Assembly: GCA_000151295.1 (NCBI GenBank)
Contig: GG745331.1
Span: 871,698 to 897,191, forward strand
Origin: Allomyces macrogynus ATCC 38327
Lineage: Eukaryota > Blastocladiomycota > Blastocladiomycetes > Blastocladiales > Blastocladiaceae
DNA length: 25,494 nucleotides
Direction: 5' to 3'
How positions within the stretch are numbered: the stretch's first letter is position 1; each line of letters begins with the position of its first letter. A program made the translations under genes and the position numbers. Below are positions 1 to 10,177 of the stretch, piece after piece. Below the pieces are notes generated by a model, which was given only the letters and a program-made list of their open reading frames with translations, did not search any database and was not told where the DNA came from.

Positions 1-3000
1 CCTGTTCCAGCGGGCGACGCGCATCATCGAGGACTTCAAGCTCATCTCCCCGACGCGCGTCATTTGTCATCCTCGACGGACCCATGATGATGGGTGCGGC
101 CACACCGCTCCCAGGCGCATCCGCCGCGCCGCGGCCGGGCGACTCGAACGTGGTCCAAGTCTTCTCGGCGACGCCGCGGTCTGGGACCCCACCCAACTAC
201 CCGGTCGCGCCCAACGCCGACGCAGGTGCACTGCCGACGAGTGCCGCAGCTGCGATTACCCCCGCGTCGTCCAAGAAGCGCAAGGCCGATTCGGGGAGTG
301 CGACGGCCGGGTCGAGTGCAGCCGCGACACCCGTTGCGGGCACGGGCAAGAGCAAGAAGAAGCAGCGCACTGACGCAGCTGCCGTCCCGGTGGCCACGGC
401 GACGGGCGGTGCCACGCCGTACTGGGACGCGACATCGGCTGGTGCCGCTCCCTCCGCCGGTGGTGCCCCGGCTCCCGTCACGATTTCTGCCGCGGCGGCC
501 GCGAGCAGCGACGAAATGGAACTGTTTGACCGCATCAAGCGGCGCATCAACTCGCCGGCCATGTTCCAGGACTTTCTCAAGGTTTTGCACCTCTACGCGC
601 AAGACGTGCTCTCGCACGCGGCATTGCTCGATCGCGTGCACGCTTTCCTCGGCGCGCGCGCGCCCGACCTCTACAAGGCCTTCACGGACCTATTCGGCGC
701 GCCCGATCCGGCACCGGCGACGCAGTTTGTCCTGCAGCCCGCGATTCCCGACGAGTTCCACCCGATGGGCACGGCCGCCATGGAGCCGTTCACGGGATTC
801 GCTAAGTACTCGGTGCCCGACGGGATGGACACGTGGCAGTGTGTCGGGCCGTCGTATCGGCGCATTCGCAAGGATATCAAGGTCGGCGCGTGTTCCGGGC
901 GCGATGCATTGGGCCGGTCGGTCCTGAACGACGACTATGTCTCGCACCCGCCGACGCACTCGGACGCGAATGCCGAGGACCAGTTGAACGTGCACAAGCG
1001 CAATCCGTTTGAAGAGCAAATGTCGCGCGTCGAAGAAGAGCGGTACGAGTTTGACGTGAATATCGAGGCGAATGCGGCTTTTATTCGGCTGCTCGAACCC
1101 ATCGCGCAGAAAATGGCGACCATGTCGGACGCGGACCGCCGCGGGTTCCGGTTGCCGGCGAACTTGGGATCGTCGACGCCGTCCGTTCACCAGCGCATTC
1201 TCAAGAAGTTGTACGGCGAGAACGCGCCGCAGGTCATGGAGGCGCTCAGTACGACGCCCGCGGTCGCTGTCCCGATCGTGCTCAAGCGGCTCAAGCAAAA
1301 GGACGACGAGTGGCGCCGGCAAAAGCGCGAGTTTGCCAAAGTCTGGCGCGAGTCGGACGCCAAGAATTTTTACCGCGCGCTCGATTACCAAGGGGTCGCG
1401 CTCAAGACCAACGAGCGCCGGTTCCACGTCAAGACGCTCGTGCAGGAGATTGAGGCAAGTTATGTCGAGGCCAAGGAGCGCCGCATCTTGCACCGCGCCG
1501 TCGTCCAGCACCACCTCGAAGTGGCCGTGCACGACCGGTCCGTGATTGCCGACGTCTACAATTTGCTGGCCGTGCCGAATGACGCGCACCAGTTTGCACG
1601 CTTCCGGTCGTTCCTCGACAATTTATTCTTCAGCGAGCTCGACCCGACACCGTCTGCCGCCGCGGGTAACGCCAGTGCCGCGTCCATCTCGTCGTCGTCG
1701 TCGTCGTCTGGGTCGAAACGCAAGTCGGCGCGCAAGGCCGTGCAGCCCGTGTCCTCGGTCGTGTGCTTTGGCAACAACCACCTTTACATCCTCGTGCGCC
1801 TCGTGCTCTTGCTCGCTGGGCGACTGGAAATGGTCAAGCGGCGTGCGCGGGAGCTCGCGCAGAACCCGGACCACGCACGTGTGAACCCCGTCGCCATCGA
1901 ACTCGGGTTCCAGCCGGCATCCACACCCGAACAGGTGGCTGCGCGCGACCCGACGACCTACTACGCGACGACACTGCGGTACCTGACGCAGCAACTACGC
2001 GGGCAGTTGGATGCGCCGCGGTTCGAGGAACTTGCGCGCGGCATGTACGGGACCGCGGCCTATCACGTGTTTGGCATGGATAAGGTGATCCAGGCGACGC
2101 TGAAGCACGCCAAGGAGGCGCACGGCGACGCGAATACGCGCAAGCTCGTGGCCCTGTTTGTGCCGCCGAGTGGCAGTGCGGGGAATGCCGCACCGACGGC
2201 CGCGAATGGGGCCGCTTTGCCGAGCAGCGCAACCGCCGCACTCGCATCGTCGTCTACGACGGCCAACGGCGCCGGATCACCACCGCCGGCTCCTGCCGCG
2301 GCCGCGGCGCGTGCACGCGGCCTCGCGGCGGCCATGGCGGGGAACCGGTACCACCAGGAAACGCTCTACCGGCTCTCGGCCGAGGAGATTGTCGCCAAGG
2401 CGCCGCCGAGCCAGTCGGACCATGTGTACCGCATCGAGTTCCACCACCAGACGGTGCCGCCGACGTCGGCGTCGGCGCGCGCGCGTAAAATCATGGCGCC
2501 GTACTTGCTCACCGTCCAGCTCCTGTCCGCACAGGACTTTGTCTCGGGCGACGAGGCGCAGTGGACGCACTACGTCGAAGAGTACACGATGGCCGCGCAG
2601 GGAAACAGTCACGCCGACCCGCGCGGCGCCGCGCTCGCGGCCGCCGCCGCCGCCGAGGCTGCTGCGGCAGTGACGGTTGCCGCGGATACGGCCGCACCCG
2701 GTCCCGCCGCGCGCAGGCCGTTCCTGCTGCGTTCCCTGCGCCGTGGGCTCGGCGCCCCACCGCGCGCCGACCTGGTCCACGCGCACGGCGGGTTGCAACT
2801 CAAGATCTGCGTCAACACGTACCGACTCTTCTACATTGCCGACACCGAGGATTTCTTTGTGCGCCGCGACCGCGCGTTCCCGCTCGTCGCCGCCAATACC
2901 GAGAATCCCGACGGGTTGGTCGTCGCTGTCAAGGCGCAGAGCGGAGCTGCCGCTGATGTGCACCCGGACGTGGCCGTGCTTGATACGGCACCGCTCGCTC

Positions 3001-3272
3001 GCGTCGTGCGCAATCTCACGCGGCCGCCGGCGGGGGCGGCGGCGGGAGTGGGGGAGGAGAAGTGTCGCGCGTGGTTGCGAGGGGAGGTCCCAGCAAGGCC
3101 GCATGTCGTCACGCAAGTCGACCCAGAGTGGGATGTGTACCGCACGGTTCCACGCGCGCGGGTAATGGCGTCGGCGGTACAGGCTGCGCCGCAGGTCGTG
3201 CAGGAGCCGCAGGCCATGGACGTGGATGCGGCACCGCCAAATGCGTCGGACGCGAGGGGGACCGCGCCATGA
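1..3272 (+). CDS. SIN3: Sin3 transcriptional co-repressor, C-terminal part (5' end outside window)
   Basis: Scaffold of the Sin3-histone deacetylase complex, acting in the nucleus. The frame is open from 84 to the TGA at 3270-3272 (1062 residues from the first ATG). Counted from that ATG there are: a PAH-type four-helix segment at about 143-206 (begins DEMELFDRIKRRI); the HDAC-interaction/Sin3 co-repressor domain at about 253-470 (PSYRRIRKD, CSGRDALGRSVLNDDYVSHP, ERYEFDVNIEAN); the conserved NNHLYILVRLVLLLAGRL block near 560; and the Sin3 C-terminal domain near 760-935 (ICVNTYRLFYIADTEDFF). Basic KKRK and KSKKKQR motifs suggest nuclear import, and Ala/Ser/Pro linkers separate the domains. PAH1 and PAH2 are missing, so the gene starts left of the window. 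Bases 2-58 read better in another frame (LFQRATRIIEDFKLISPTR, like the end of a PAH2). A short intron near 66-114 (GT..AG) would join that frame to this one. Identity is firm; the 5' join is not. Confidence 0.93.
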   Translation, partial: CSSGRRASSRTSSSSPRRASFVILDGPMMMGAATPLPGASAAPRPGDSNVVQVFSATPRSGTPPNYPVAPNADAGALPTSAAAAITPASSKKRKADSGSATAGSSAAATPVAGTGKSKKKQRTDAAAVPVATATGGATPYWDATSAGAAPSAGGAPAPVTISAAAAASSDEMELFDRIKRRINSPAMFQDFLKVLHLYAQDVLSHAALLDRVHAFLGARAPDLYKAFTDLFGAPDPAPATQFVLQPAIPDEFHPMGTAAMEPFTGFAKYSVPDGMDTWQCVGPSYRRIRKDIKVGACSGRDALGRSVLNDDYVSHPPTHSDANAEDQLNVHKRNPFEEQMSRVEEERYEFDVNIEANAAFIRLLEPIAQKMATMSDADRRGFRLPANLGSSTPSVHQRILKKLYGENAPQVMEALSTTPAVAVPIVLKRLKQKDDEWRRQKREFAKVWRESDAKNFYRALDYQGVALKTNERRFHVKTLVQEIEASYVEAKERRILHRAVVQHHLEVAVHDRSVIADVYNLLAVPNDAHQFARFRSFLDNLFFSELDPTPSAAAGNASAASISSSSSSSGSKRKSARKAVQPVSSVVCFGNNHLYILVRLVLLLAGRLEMVKRRARELAQNPDHARVNPVAIELGFQPASTPEQVAARDPTTYYATTLRYLTQQLRGQLDAPRFEELARGMYGTAAYHVFGMDKVIQATLKHAKEAHGDANTRKLVALFVPPSGSAGNAAPTAANGAALPSSATAALASSSTTANGAGSPPPAPAAAAARARGLAAAMAGNRYHQETLYRLSAEEIVAKAPPSQSDHVYRIEFHHQTVPPTSASARARKIMAPYLLTVQLLSAQDFVSGDEAQWTHYVEEYTMAAQGNSHADPRGAALAAAAAAEAAAAVTVAADTAAPGPAARRPFLLRSLRRGLGAPPRADLVHAHGGLQLKICVNTYRLFYIADTEDFFVRRDRAFPLVAANTENPDGLVVAVKAQSGAAADVHPDVAVLDTAPLARVVRNLTRPPAGAAAGVGEEKCRAWLRGEVPARPHVVTQVDPEWDVYRTVPRARVMASAVQAAPQVVQEPQAMDVDAAPPNASDARGTAP

Positions 3273-3429
3273 TGTATGTGGTCAAGTTGGGAAGGATGGA
3301 ATGGATCGGGATGGAGTTGGTTGAGAATGGGCGGACGTGCGTGGGTCCGCCGCTATTTTTCATGGTATTTATAATCTCATTTCATGTTTGCTTGCTGGAC
3401 TGGATGTTATGATTTTTTCCGGTTCATGT

Positions 3430-5045
3430 GCGCCAGGCCAAGATGGGTCACGCCCCATGCAATGCATCCAGGCTTGTCGATCATGTCACAACACATGCGC
3501 ACCTACTCAACGAGGGTGTACAGAAAACGGCACTTCGTTTTTGTGATTCACGACCACAAATCTCGTTTCCAGGCACAAATCTTGGTCACGCCCATTGGGT
3601 CACAGGTTGCAGCTGGGTTCAAGTTAATACTTTGTTCTACTGATGTTGCTCAGTTCATGCCCCTCATCAACCTACACACCCGATAGGATGAAATGAGACT
3701 TTGAGAAAAGTACCCGCAGATAGTTTGACTGCACTGGGACCAATGTTCGTGGATTGGGAGCCCAACATTTATCACTTTGGATCCCTATGTGCATTGTTTG
3801 TTTCCACAAATTGTTCAGCTGACTTGAAACACACAAGAACGCGTTTCCATTTTGGAGTGGTGGCCAGACCCGACTACACAGTCCAGCACATTCAATTTGC
3901 TTGGCAGGTTGTATTGTTGCAGGAGCAAAATGCTGGTTGGTGTTCTTCTTGGCAGTACATAACTTTGCAACACAAAGCTTCTGTTGAGAGCGCAAAAAAG
4001 AACACAAGTTAACAATCAAGACTCGCTCCAGCCGTTTAACATCCAGCACCTGTACATTCATTTTGCAGCTTTGTTTAAGTTGGCACTGGCAAACCAGTAT
4101 TGTGACCAATGTCACAATGTCACCCACTTGGCCCTCTTTCCTTGCTGTACACTGCAATTGCCTCACAGGCACCGCTTTACTGGATCCTACTGGAACTCCA
4201 CGAATTTCTTCTGGGCCTCTCAGGGTCTTTGGCCCACCCACATTGGCTGCCATGGCAGCCTACAGGCATGTAGGTACCTTTTGGCGTGTATATGCCAATG
4301 GTGCTGGCTGCTTTCACTGCACACTCAACCAAGTCCCTTTCACAGCCCACCTACTCGCTCCTTTTCTTTCTCTTGTTTCTTCCCAAGTCGGAGTCACCTG
4401 ACTATCACTGCGGGAGTTTGGGCTCTTTGGCTGCTACACACTAGCATTGCTTGCCAGCATCAGACATGGCTTCTTTCAGCATGACTCCTGGGCCCACACC
4501 CAGCAGGTTAATCCTCAGAGAGTAGCTACCCCAATGGAGATCACCCATTAGAAATCGCTAGATATATGGCTTCATGATTTTGTTGCAGCTGAGAAAGGGC
4601 GTAAATGCATATGGGGTGCAGCCATTTGAACGCTCAAGAAAGTTTCTAGAGACCCATGATGTTGCAGGAGTGATGCATTTGGGCATCTACTTCATGGTTT
4701 TGTGAGCGTGCACAAGTGGAAGGAGTGCAGCATGGATGCATTATCGGATCGCACAGGGCCCACTTGCTGGCTGCTGTTGGGATACATCCTGGATCCATCA
4801 AGGATGTGGCAGTGCAACCTGTCTGTCGCTTTGGACCATGGCGGACCTCAGACCGCCATTTGTTTTTGTGGTTCTTTTGGTTCCTCTTCATGGTATGTGA
4901 GAAATACACGTTGGCTGGCTGGAAGCTTCGCTTCTGAAAGCCTGATGTATTTAGAGAAATGTCCTTTAATGACATGGCAGAAGCTCTGTCAACATGAATA
5001 AATGACTGCAACGCCAGAGCCAACCAAGAGAGCACAATCCAACAA
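3430..5045. other. Lower-GC stretch without a recognisable gene
   Basis: Base composition drops clearly compared with the GC-rich coding DNA on both sides, and the G/C-ending codon habit of the neighbouring genes is absent. Open frames exist on both strands (for example 3672-4253 minus, 3984-4484 plus and 4646-5062 minus). Their translations are rich in Cys, Trp, His and Leu, overlap each other and match no family I know. A small inverted repeat lies at 4838-4844/4853-4859 (ATGGCGG and its complement, 8-nt loop). It could be ordinary spacer or an old, decayed transposable element. I see no terminal repeats or target-site duplication that would settle this. Confidence 0.5.
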
Positions 5046-5058
5046 CACTGCATGCATG

Positions 5059-6094
5059 TCAAACACTGACTACCTCAATGCTCATGCCGCTCCTTCCCTC
5101 CCACAGCACATTCAACTCGTTCCTGACCTTCTCCACCCACTCCGCCGCCTGAATCGGGTCTGAAAATGCGTCAGCAACAAGTCGAATTTAAGCAACTGGC
5201 TTGCAGCCAAATTGTCAGCAGAATCGTCCAGGAATCCCTCGAAAATCAAGACTTTGAGCCACGGGAAGCGTGACAGCAGCAGAATCGGATCCGTCACATG
5301 ATTGGCGGAAATGCGAAGAGCGCACAACACCAGTACGTGGGGGAGAGCATTGGCATGCAGTGTTGCAAACCCACTGTCAGGCAGCCTGGAAAACACAGGA
5401 TGGCCCATTTTCCATTTGAGCGTCAGCAGAATGGGGAACGAATTGGAAGAGAGCCATGGAGCGTCCTGGTACTCAAGTTCCAGCGTTACAATTTGATCCT
5501 TGACTGTATCCAGGAGCAGTTGGGCGTGGGTCCATGGGAGAGACAAGCGGCAGCAAACATGGCACAGGCTTGGGACAATAGTGGTAATCCGGTCCAAAGT
5601 GCAAGCAACGGGCTGAGACGACCGAGCCGGACGGTTGGCAAGAAAAGAGAGTGCAGTGAGATACGATCCAGGAACGTGTAGAGTGCTGACAGGCGTGAGC
5701 GCAAGTGGTGGTGCTGCAACTTCATTTCCACAGAAACGATTTTGATCAACCACTGTACAGGCAACTGTAGAACATCTGGATCTGCAATCAACTCGGAGAT
5801 GAAATTGCTATCCCCGGCCAAGAAAACGCGGACTTGCAAGCGATTGGCGCAATCACCATCGCCCGAACTGTTTGACAAATCGCCATCAGTCGTGGCCAAT
5901 CCGTTTGAGGCAAGAAGTTGGCGCAACATGGCAGATTGAAAGCGATGGCACGTCTATGAGAGCCGGAGCAGATCCAATAGCGACGAGTCCTCCAAATGGG
6001 CAACAATATCATCAATGAGTTTGGTAGAGAGGTCTTGCAGGCCAATGGAGCAGTGGGAGCTCAGTCCGCTCAATGGCGGCAATGTGGATGACAT
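5059..6094 (-). pseudogene. F-box / leucine-rich protein, disrupted by an in-frame stop and a frame change
   Basis: F-box proteins link substrates to SCF ubiquitin ligases through Skp1. Reading from ATG 6094-6092 gives MSSTLPPLSGL, then a clear F-box core, LQDLSTKLIDDIVAHLEDSS followed by LLDLLRLS. A TAG at 5956-5954 interrupts it. In the same frame the expected continuation TCHRFQSAMLRQLL follows at once, so the stop lies within the motif and does not look like an intron end; CAG to TAG would be a one-base change. The frame then runs to about 5486, while a second minus frame (5753-5112) carries the better leucine-rich continuation (for example IVTLELEYQDAPW, FPWLKVLIFEGF). A frameshift or missed intron is therefore needed near 5590-5750. 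A third frame near the 3' end gives a plausible tail ending SGMSIEVVSV at TGA 5061-5059. Most likely a recent pseudogene; sequencing errors could also explain it. Confidence 0.62.
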
Positions 6095-6547
6095 CTCGAT
6101 GTGCATTACACGTCATGGAACTCTCGCATATCGATTTCAGAGCAGGCCACAAGAGAGCTTATCGATACGGTCCACCTTCGCAGAGACTGCAGCGAGTGAG
6201 ATTGCAGTGTCATCGCACTGTGATCAGATCGCGGTGGTTACGGATGCTGTTGTGAACAGTGTGGAGGTTGATGGTGGTGAGACTGACGTGACATGAAGCT
6301 GCTGCGATACGGTAGCGCTCTCATCGTGCAGTTACAGCGCGTTACTGCGTGGAGAACATAATTTCAGCCGTAGTTCAAGTCGGTCAAGAGCCTGACATGA
6401 TCATGGGCTGGAACAGTGTTTACACATGTAGCTGAAGCACGAATCACGACAAAACACAGTCTGAGCATGAGAATCCCTGTGGATCAAAAACAACAGCAAA
6501 AGACCAAGGCAAAGCCCAGCGGTGATAGTTGGGTAACAATATTGGCA

Positions 6548-6555
6548 TTTTTATA
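6548..6555 (-). promoter_or_regulatory. TATA-box-like element for the minus-strand F-box locus
   Basis: The minus strand reads TATAAAAA here, in the spacer between the end of the fumarate reductase gene (6762) and the F-box ATG (6094). Position and strand fit a promoter for the F-box locus, but they would imply a leader of about 430 nt. A chance match in this A/T-rich spacer is possible. Confidence 0.35.
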
Positions 6556-6761
6556 TCGGTCCCCCCTACTGGCACGACGAAGTTCTTCCTCCGTTTCCGC
6601 CAAGCCAACACTCGCGCTCGCGCGCGCAAAGAAAAAAAGGCAACCGGTCGGGCAAGACCAAAACGAACAAGGAAAACGCAAAAAACAAGGAAAGCAAAGA
6701 CCGACTCAAGCCATCGGGCATTATCGGGCCCAACTCGCGCATAATCACTTCCAATCCAAAT

Positions 6762-9311
6762 TTACATGAAGGAGTACCAGACGCCCTCCTTGTACCCGAG
6801 CTCCGTCATGACGCCCTTGATAATCTGGCACATCTTCCACGGCCCGCACAGAATGATCTTGGTACTGTCCTCCTCGCCCTCCTCAGGCACCGGCGGCAGT
6901 TCGCGCGCCAGCGTGTCCTTGTCGAGGTACCCCGTGCCAAACGACGGGTAACCCACGGGCCACGACTCGTCCGGCTTGTCGACGGTGAAGTAGAGCTTGA
7001 GGTTCGGGTGCACCTTGGCCTGCTCGACCAACTCGTCCTTGTAGACGAGCTCCGACTCCATGACGGCGCCGTAAATCAGCTTGACCTCGATATCGTCGCG
7101 GTTCTGGTGCAACACCGACCGAATGATCTGGACCATCGGCGAAAGACCCGTGCCACCGGCAATCAGCGCGATCTTACGCACGGGTGAGTCGACACCGGCA
7201 CCCTCCGCATCCAGACCGAGGTCCGGGAAGTTGGACCCGAGCGGGCCCTTGAACTCGAGCGCGTCCTTCCCCGGCCGCATCGTCGCGATATGGTGCGACA
7301 TACTGCCGTGGTCGTCGACCTTGATCAACAAGTCAATGTGGCCCAAGTTATCCGGGCGCGAGATCGGCGAATAGTACCGCACGATCTGCTCGCCATTGAT
7401 TTCGGCACGCACGGCCACGTACTCGCCAATGCGCAGACCCGTGTGGTGCTTGGTCGACGGCAGGTCGAACCGGAACAGCTTGACGAACTGGCCAAGGGAC
7501 TTGACCGAACGCAACACGAGCGGCGTGAATGAGTCCGGGTTCAGTGCCGCGTCGTATAGGTGCTTGGTGATCGCCGCGGCGCGGTGACCCGCGATCCGCC
7601 CAAAGACGACACACTCGAGCAGCGAGTTGCCGGCGAGACGGTTGCCGCCATGCACGCCACCCGACACTTCGCCCGCCGCGTACAAACCGGGGATCGCGAT
7701 CCCATGGTTCGCGTCGAGCGCGAGCGGGTCCTCGGCGGGGGTCGCGCGGCGCACGACTTCGGCCGCGGCGTTGATGCGCAGACCGCCCATCGTGTAATGA
7801 ATCGCGGGCGTGATGCCGCACACGTAGAACGTATCGTCGGTGGTCGGGACCACGGGGAAGACCTTCTTGCCAAACGCGTCCTCGGCGTCGCCCGCGGCCG
7901 CGGCCGCATACGCCTCGAGGTCGGCGCGAATCTCGTCGCCCGTCACGTCCGGCGCAACCATGTCGCAGAACCCGCCGTTGAGCAGCGCGGCCAGCTCGTC
8001 GGCACCCTCCACCTTCTGGAAGAACCCGCGGCCCAGGTAGAACCCGATCGTCGCCGGGTCAAACGCATCGACGGCGGCTTGGTTGAGGACCAGGAACGCG
8101 CCCGACCGCGGCAGCGGCGCCGACGCGTCCTCGGCGTTCAACTTGTCGTCCGGGTGGTGCGAGAGCGTCTGAATGTCGTGCGTCACGGCCGCGCGCGTCG
8201 ACAGCTCGTTCGTGAACCGGCGGCCGGTACCCTGGGCGAGCAGGATCCCGCCGTGGCCGCGGAGCGCTTCGGGGGCCAGGAACTTGGTGGGGGCCGTCGG
8301 GTTGGCCGGGTCAATGAAGCCTGTCGGATGCAGCTGCACCTGGTTCATGTCGACGAGCCACGGGTTCAGGTCCTTGACGAGATCAATGCCCTCGCCCTGC
8401 GCCCACGCGCCGTTGGTCGTCGGCAGGTCGACCATTTGCGGGGCAAACTCGGCGAGCATCTCCTTGTTGGCCGAGAAACTGTTAAATGGAGCGGTTTTAA
8501 GGGTTAGCTGCGCCGTACAAAAAGGTCAGAAAAAGTGGAGAAGAACACAAACGTACCCGCCAGTCGCGAGAACCACGGCATCGGCGTGCAGCTCGGTCGT
8601 CTCGGGATCGCCATCCTCCTCCTCAGCGGGCGTCGTGTACTTGACACCAACGACGTGGCCGTCGTCGACCATCAGGCCCGTAACGTGCGCGCGGTTGATG
8701 ACCTTGAGCGACCCGCCGGCCTCGCTAGTGGGCTCGGCAATCTCAGCGTTCACGTAGCCCGAGAGAGCCTTGATGATATCCCAGCCGACGGGCGCGGGCT
8801 TGCCATCCTCGCGCGGATTCTCGCGGTGCGTGCGCGGCACCGAGTGCCCACCGCACTGCGAGACCTTGGCGAGCTCGATCCCAAACGACTCGATAAAGTC
8901 GATCGCGTCGTGCGCGTTCGACGCGAGCGCAGCGACCAACGTCGAAATCGACCGGCCGTTACCGGACTTGAGCGTGTCGGCGACGAGCTGCTCGACCGTG
9001 TCCTCGATCCCGAGCGCCGCCTGGTGCTTGGTGTGGACCGCGTTCATGCCCGAAGACGCCTTGGCCGAGTTGCCGCCGAGCCTCGGCTCCTTGTCGAGCA
9101 GCGTGACGTGTGCGCCGCGGCGGTAGGCAGTGATGGCGGCCGAGAGACCGGCAAGACCACCGCCGACAACGGTAACGTGCGCAGGGTGCTCGACGGTCAT
9201 GTTGGTCGTGCGTTGCAGCAGGTGCGTGGGGGGTGGGGTCGTCGGGAGCGACGGAGCCGGAGTGATCGACACGCCAGCGCGGTGCGGAGCGGGGACGTCG
9301 AGCGGCGGCAT
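6762..9311 (-). CDS. NADH-dependent fumarate reductase fusion (fumarate reductase flavoprotein + cytochrome b5 reductase-like module)
   Basis: Predicted to pass electrons from NAD(P)H through a ferredoxin-reductase-type module to an FAD site that reduces fumarate to succinate. Exon 1 is 9311-8557 and exon 2 is 8478-6762. The 78-nt intron (8556-8479) has donor GTACGT, a CTAAC branch-like site and acceptor AACAG, and splicing restores ATGG-FSANKE. The product is 823 residues. FAD-binding GGGLAG lies at 50-55. The fumarate-site motifs are all present: HPTGF (His302), E322 in APEALRG, NELSTR (Arg347), PAIHYTMGG (His479) and GGNRLAGNSL (Arg532). The C-terminal module carries RYYSPIS (about 619), GGTGLSP (about 693) and CGPWKM (about 796), the FAD- and NAD-binding signatures of cytochrome b5 reductases. 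No heme-b5 domain separates the two halves. The N-terminus has no convincing targeting signal, and Met38 (9200) is an alternative start. Fungal OSM1/FRDS-type enzymes lack the C-terminal module, while kinetoplastid NADH-fumarate reductases have it. Confidence 0.92.
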
Positions 9312-9336
9312 CGTGAGGGCGGGGGAAGGACGCGAC

Positions 9337-9342
9337 TTTATA
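9337..9342 (-). promoter_or_regulatory. TATA box upstream of the fumarate reductase fusion
   Basis: TATAAA on the minus strand, about 26-31 nt before the first ATG (9311-9309). If transcription starts about 30 nt downstream of the TATA box, as is usual, the mRNA would begin almost at that ATG. This favours Met38 (9200-9198, context AACATGACC) as the start in use, with a leader of about 110 nt. Confidence 0.5.
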
Positions 9343-9413
9343 CCACAGAAGTTACAGGGTTGTGTTGAGTTGCCGGTCGACCAGGCGGGTAGACGCGTCT
9401 CAGGCAGCCGCAG

Positions 9414-9925
9414 TCAAGCCAATGGCCACGTTTGTCGGTTCGACTTGGGTTGGTGGTGGCGGTGGCACTGTCGAACCGATGCACCGACAAAGCGTGTGCG
9501 TGTGCAGAGGGGCGCGCGGGGAAGATATCGCGTGCGCGGATACGACACGACGAGAATGATGGCCGGCTTGCGGCGCGGCACGTCGGTCCCCTGGAAGTCG
9601 GCGCGGTGCGTTGCTGGCGAAGCGCGAGAGGTGGCGGCCAATGCACGCGCCTGGGGCCTCGTTCCTGTCGTAATGGTTGACGCTGAAGAGATGGCGCTCG
9701 TCGCCGCCGAGTGCACCAAGTCGCGCGCGTCGTGGCAGCGGTGGTGAAAAGAAGAGGACGCTGGCCGCGGGCCGGCGCGTCGTCGCCGGCCAACGCCATG
9801 GTGCGAAGCTGGGCCCTCTGCGTGAGCCCGCGACGCGTCTCTCGACCCTCGACGAAGCGAAGCTCGATCGCGAAGTCGCGTTCGAGACGCGTCGCGCCGT
9901 GGTTCCACTTGGCGGGAGACATCAT
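9414..9925 (-). CDS. Uncertain, frame-broken protein-coding candidate
   Basis: From the double ATG at 9925-9920 the minus strand reads MSPAKWNHGATRLERDF and stays coding-like (G/C-ending codons) to PLLFTTAATTR near 9730. A CG-dinucleotide run at 9722-9729 follows. The coding-like reading then continues in another minus frame as DLVHSAATSAISSAS and later DVPRRKPAIILVVSYPRTR, ending at TGG-CCA-TTG-GCT-TGA near 9414. A two-base change in the CG run, or a missed intron, would join the halves. The order of blocks (LLF-TT-T near the middle, then P-AIILVV) faintly recalls mitochondrial ribosomal protein uS2, but this is too weak to name it. It may be a broken gene, a gene with introns I cannot place, or GC-rich spacer. 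The rest of 9343-10177 shows nothing else. Confidence 0.3.
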
Positions 9926-10177
9926 GCGCAGTCATGCAAGACGCAGTTCTGCCAGCTCGGCGAACATGCCATCACGCACCTCTCCCCTCCACCGTCTCTC
10001 CCCTCCCTGTCCCTGTGCTTCTCGCGTGTTGCACGTGTGTATCGATGTGGGGTTCTCGCGGCGGGACGCTAGGAATGCCTGCAACGGCGTGCAACGTCTT
10101 CCACCCGCAGCGGGTGATCATGGAACGCAAACGGGTTTCTCTTCATGGATGCCGACACTCAAGTCGGACGATCCCGC

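Noticed and set aside
690..1589. Long minus-strand open frame opposite SIN3
   Set aside because: It is a shadow of the SIN3 exon. GC-rich codons make the antisense frame open, and the translation is Arg/His/Val-rich with no domain.
4994..5004. AATAAA as a polyadenylation signal for SIN3
   Set aside because: It lies about 1.7 kb after the SIN3 stop in unrelated low-GC DNA, too far to assign.
7560..8507. 315-codon plus-strand open frame opposite the fumarate reductase
   Set aside because: It is antisense to a confirmed domain-bearing exon and Arg-rich, with no recognisable motif.
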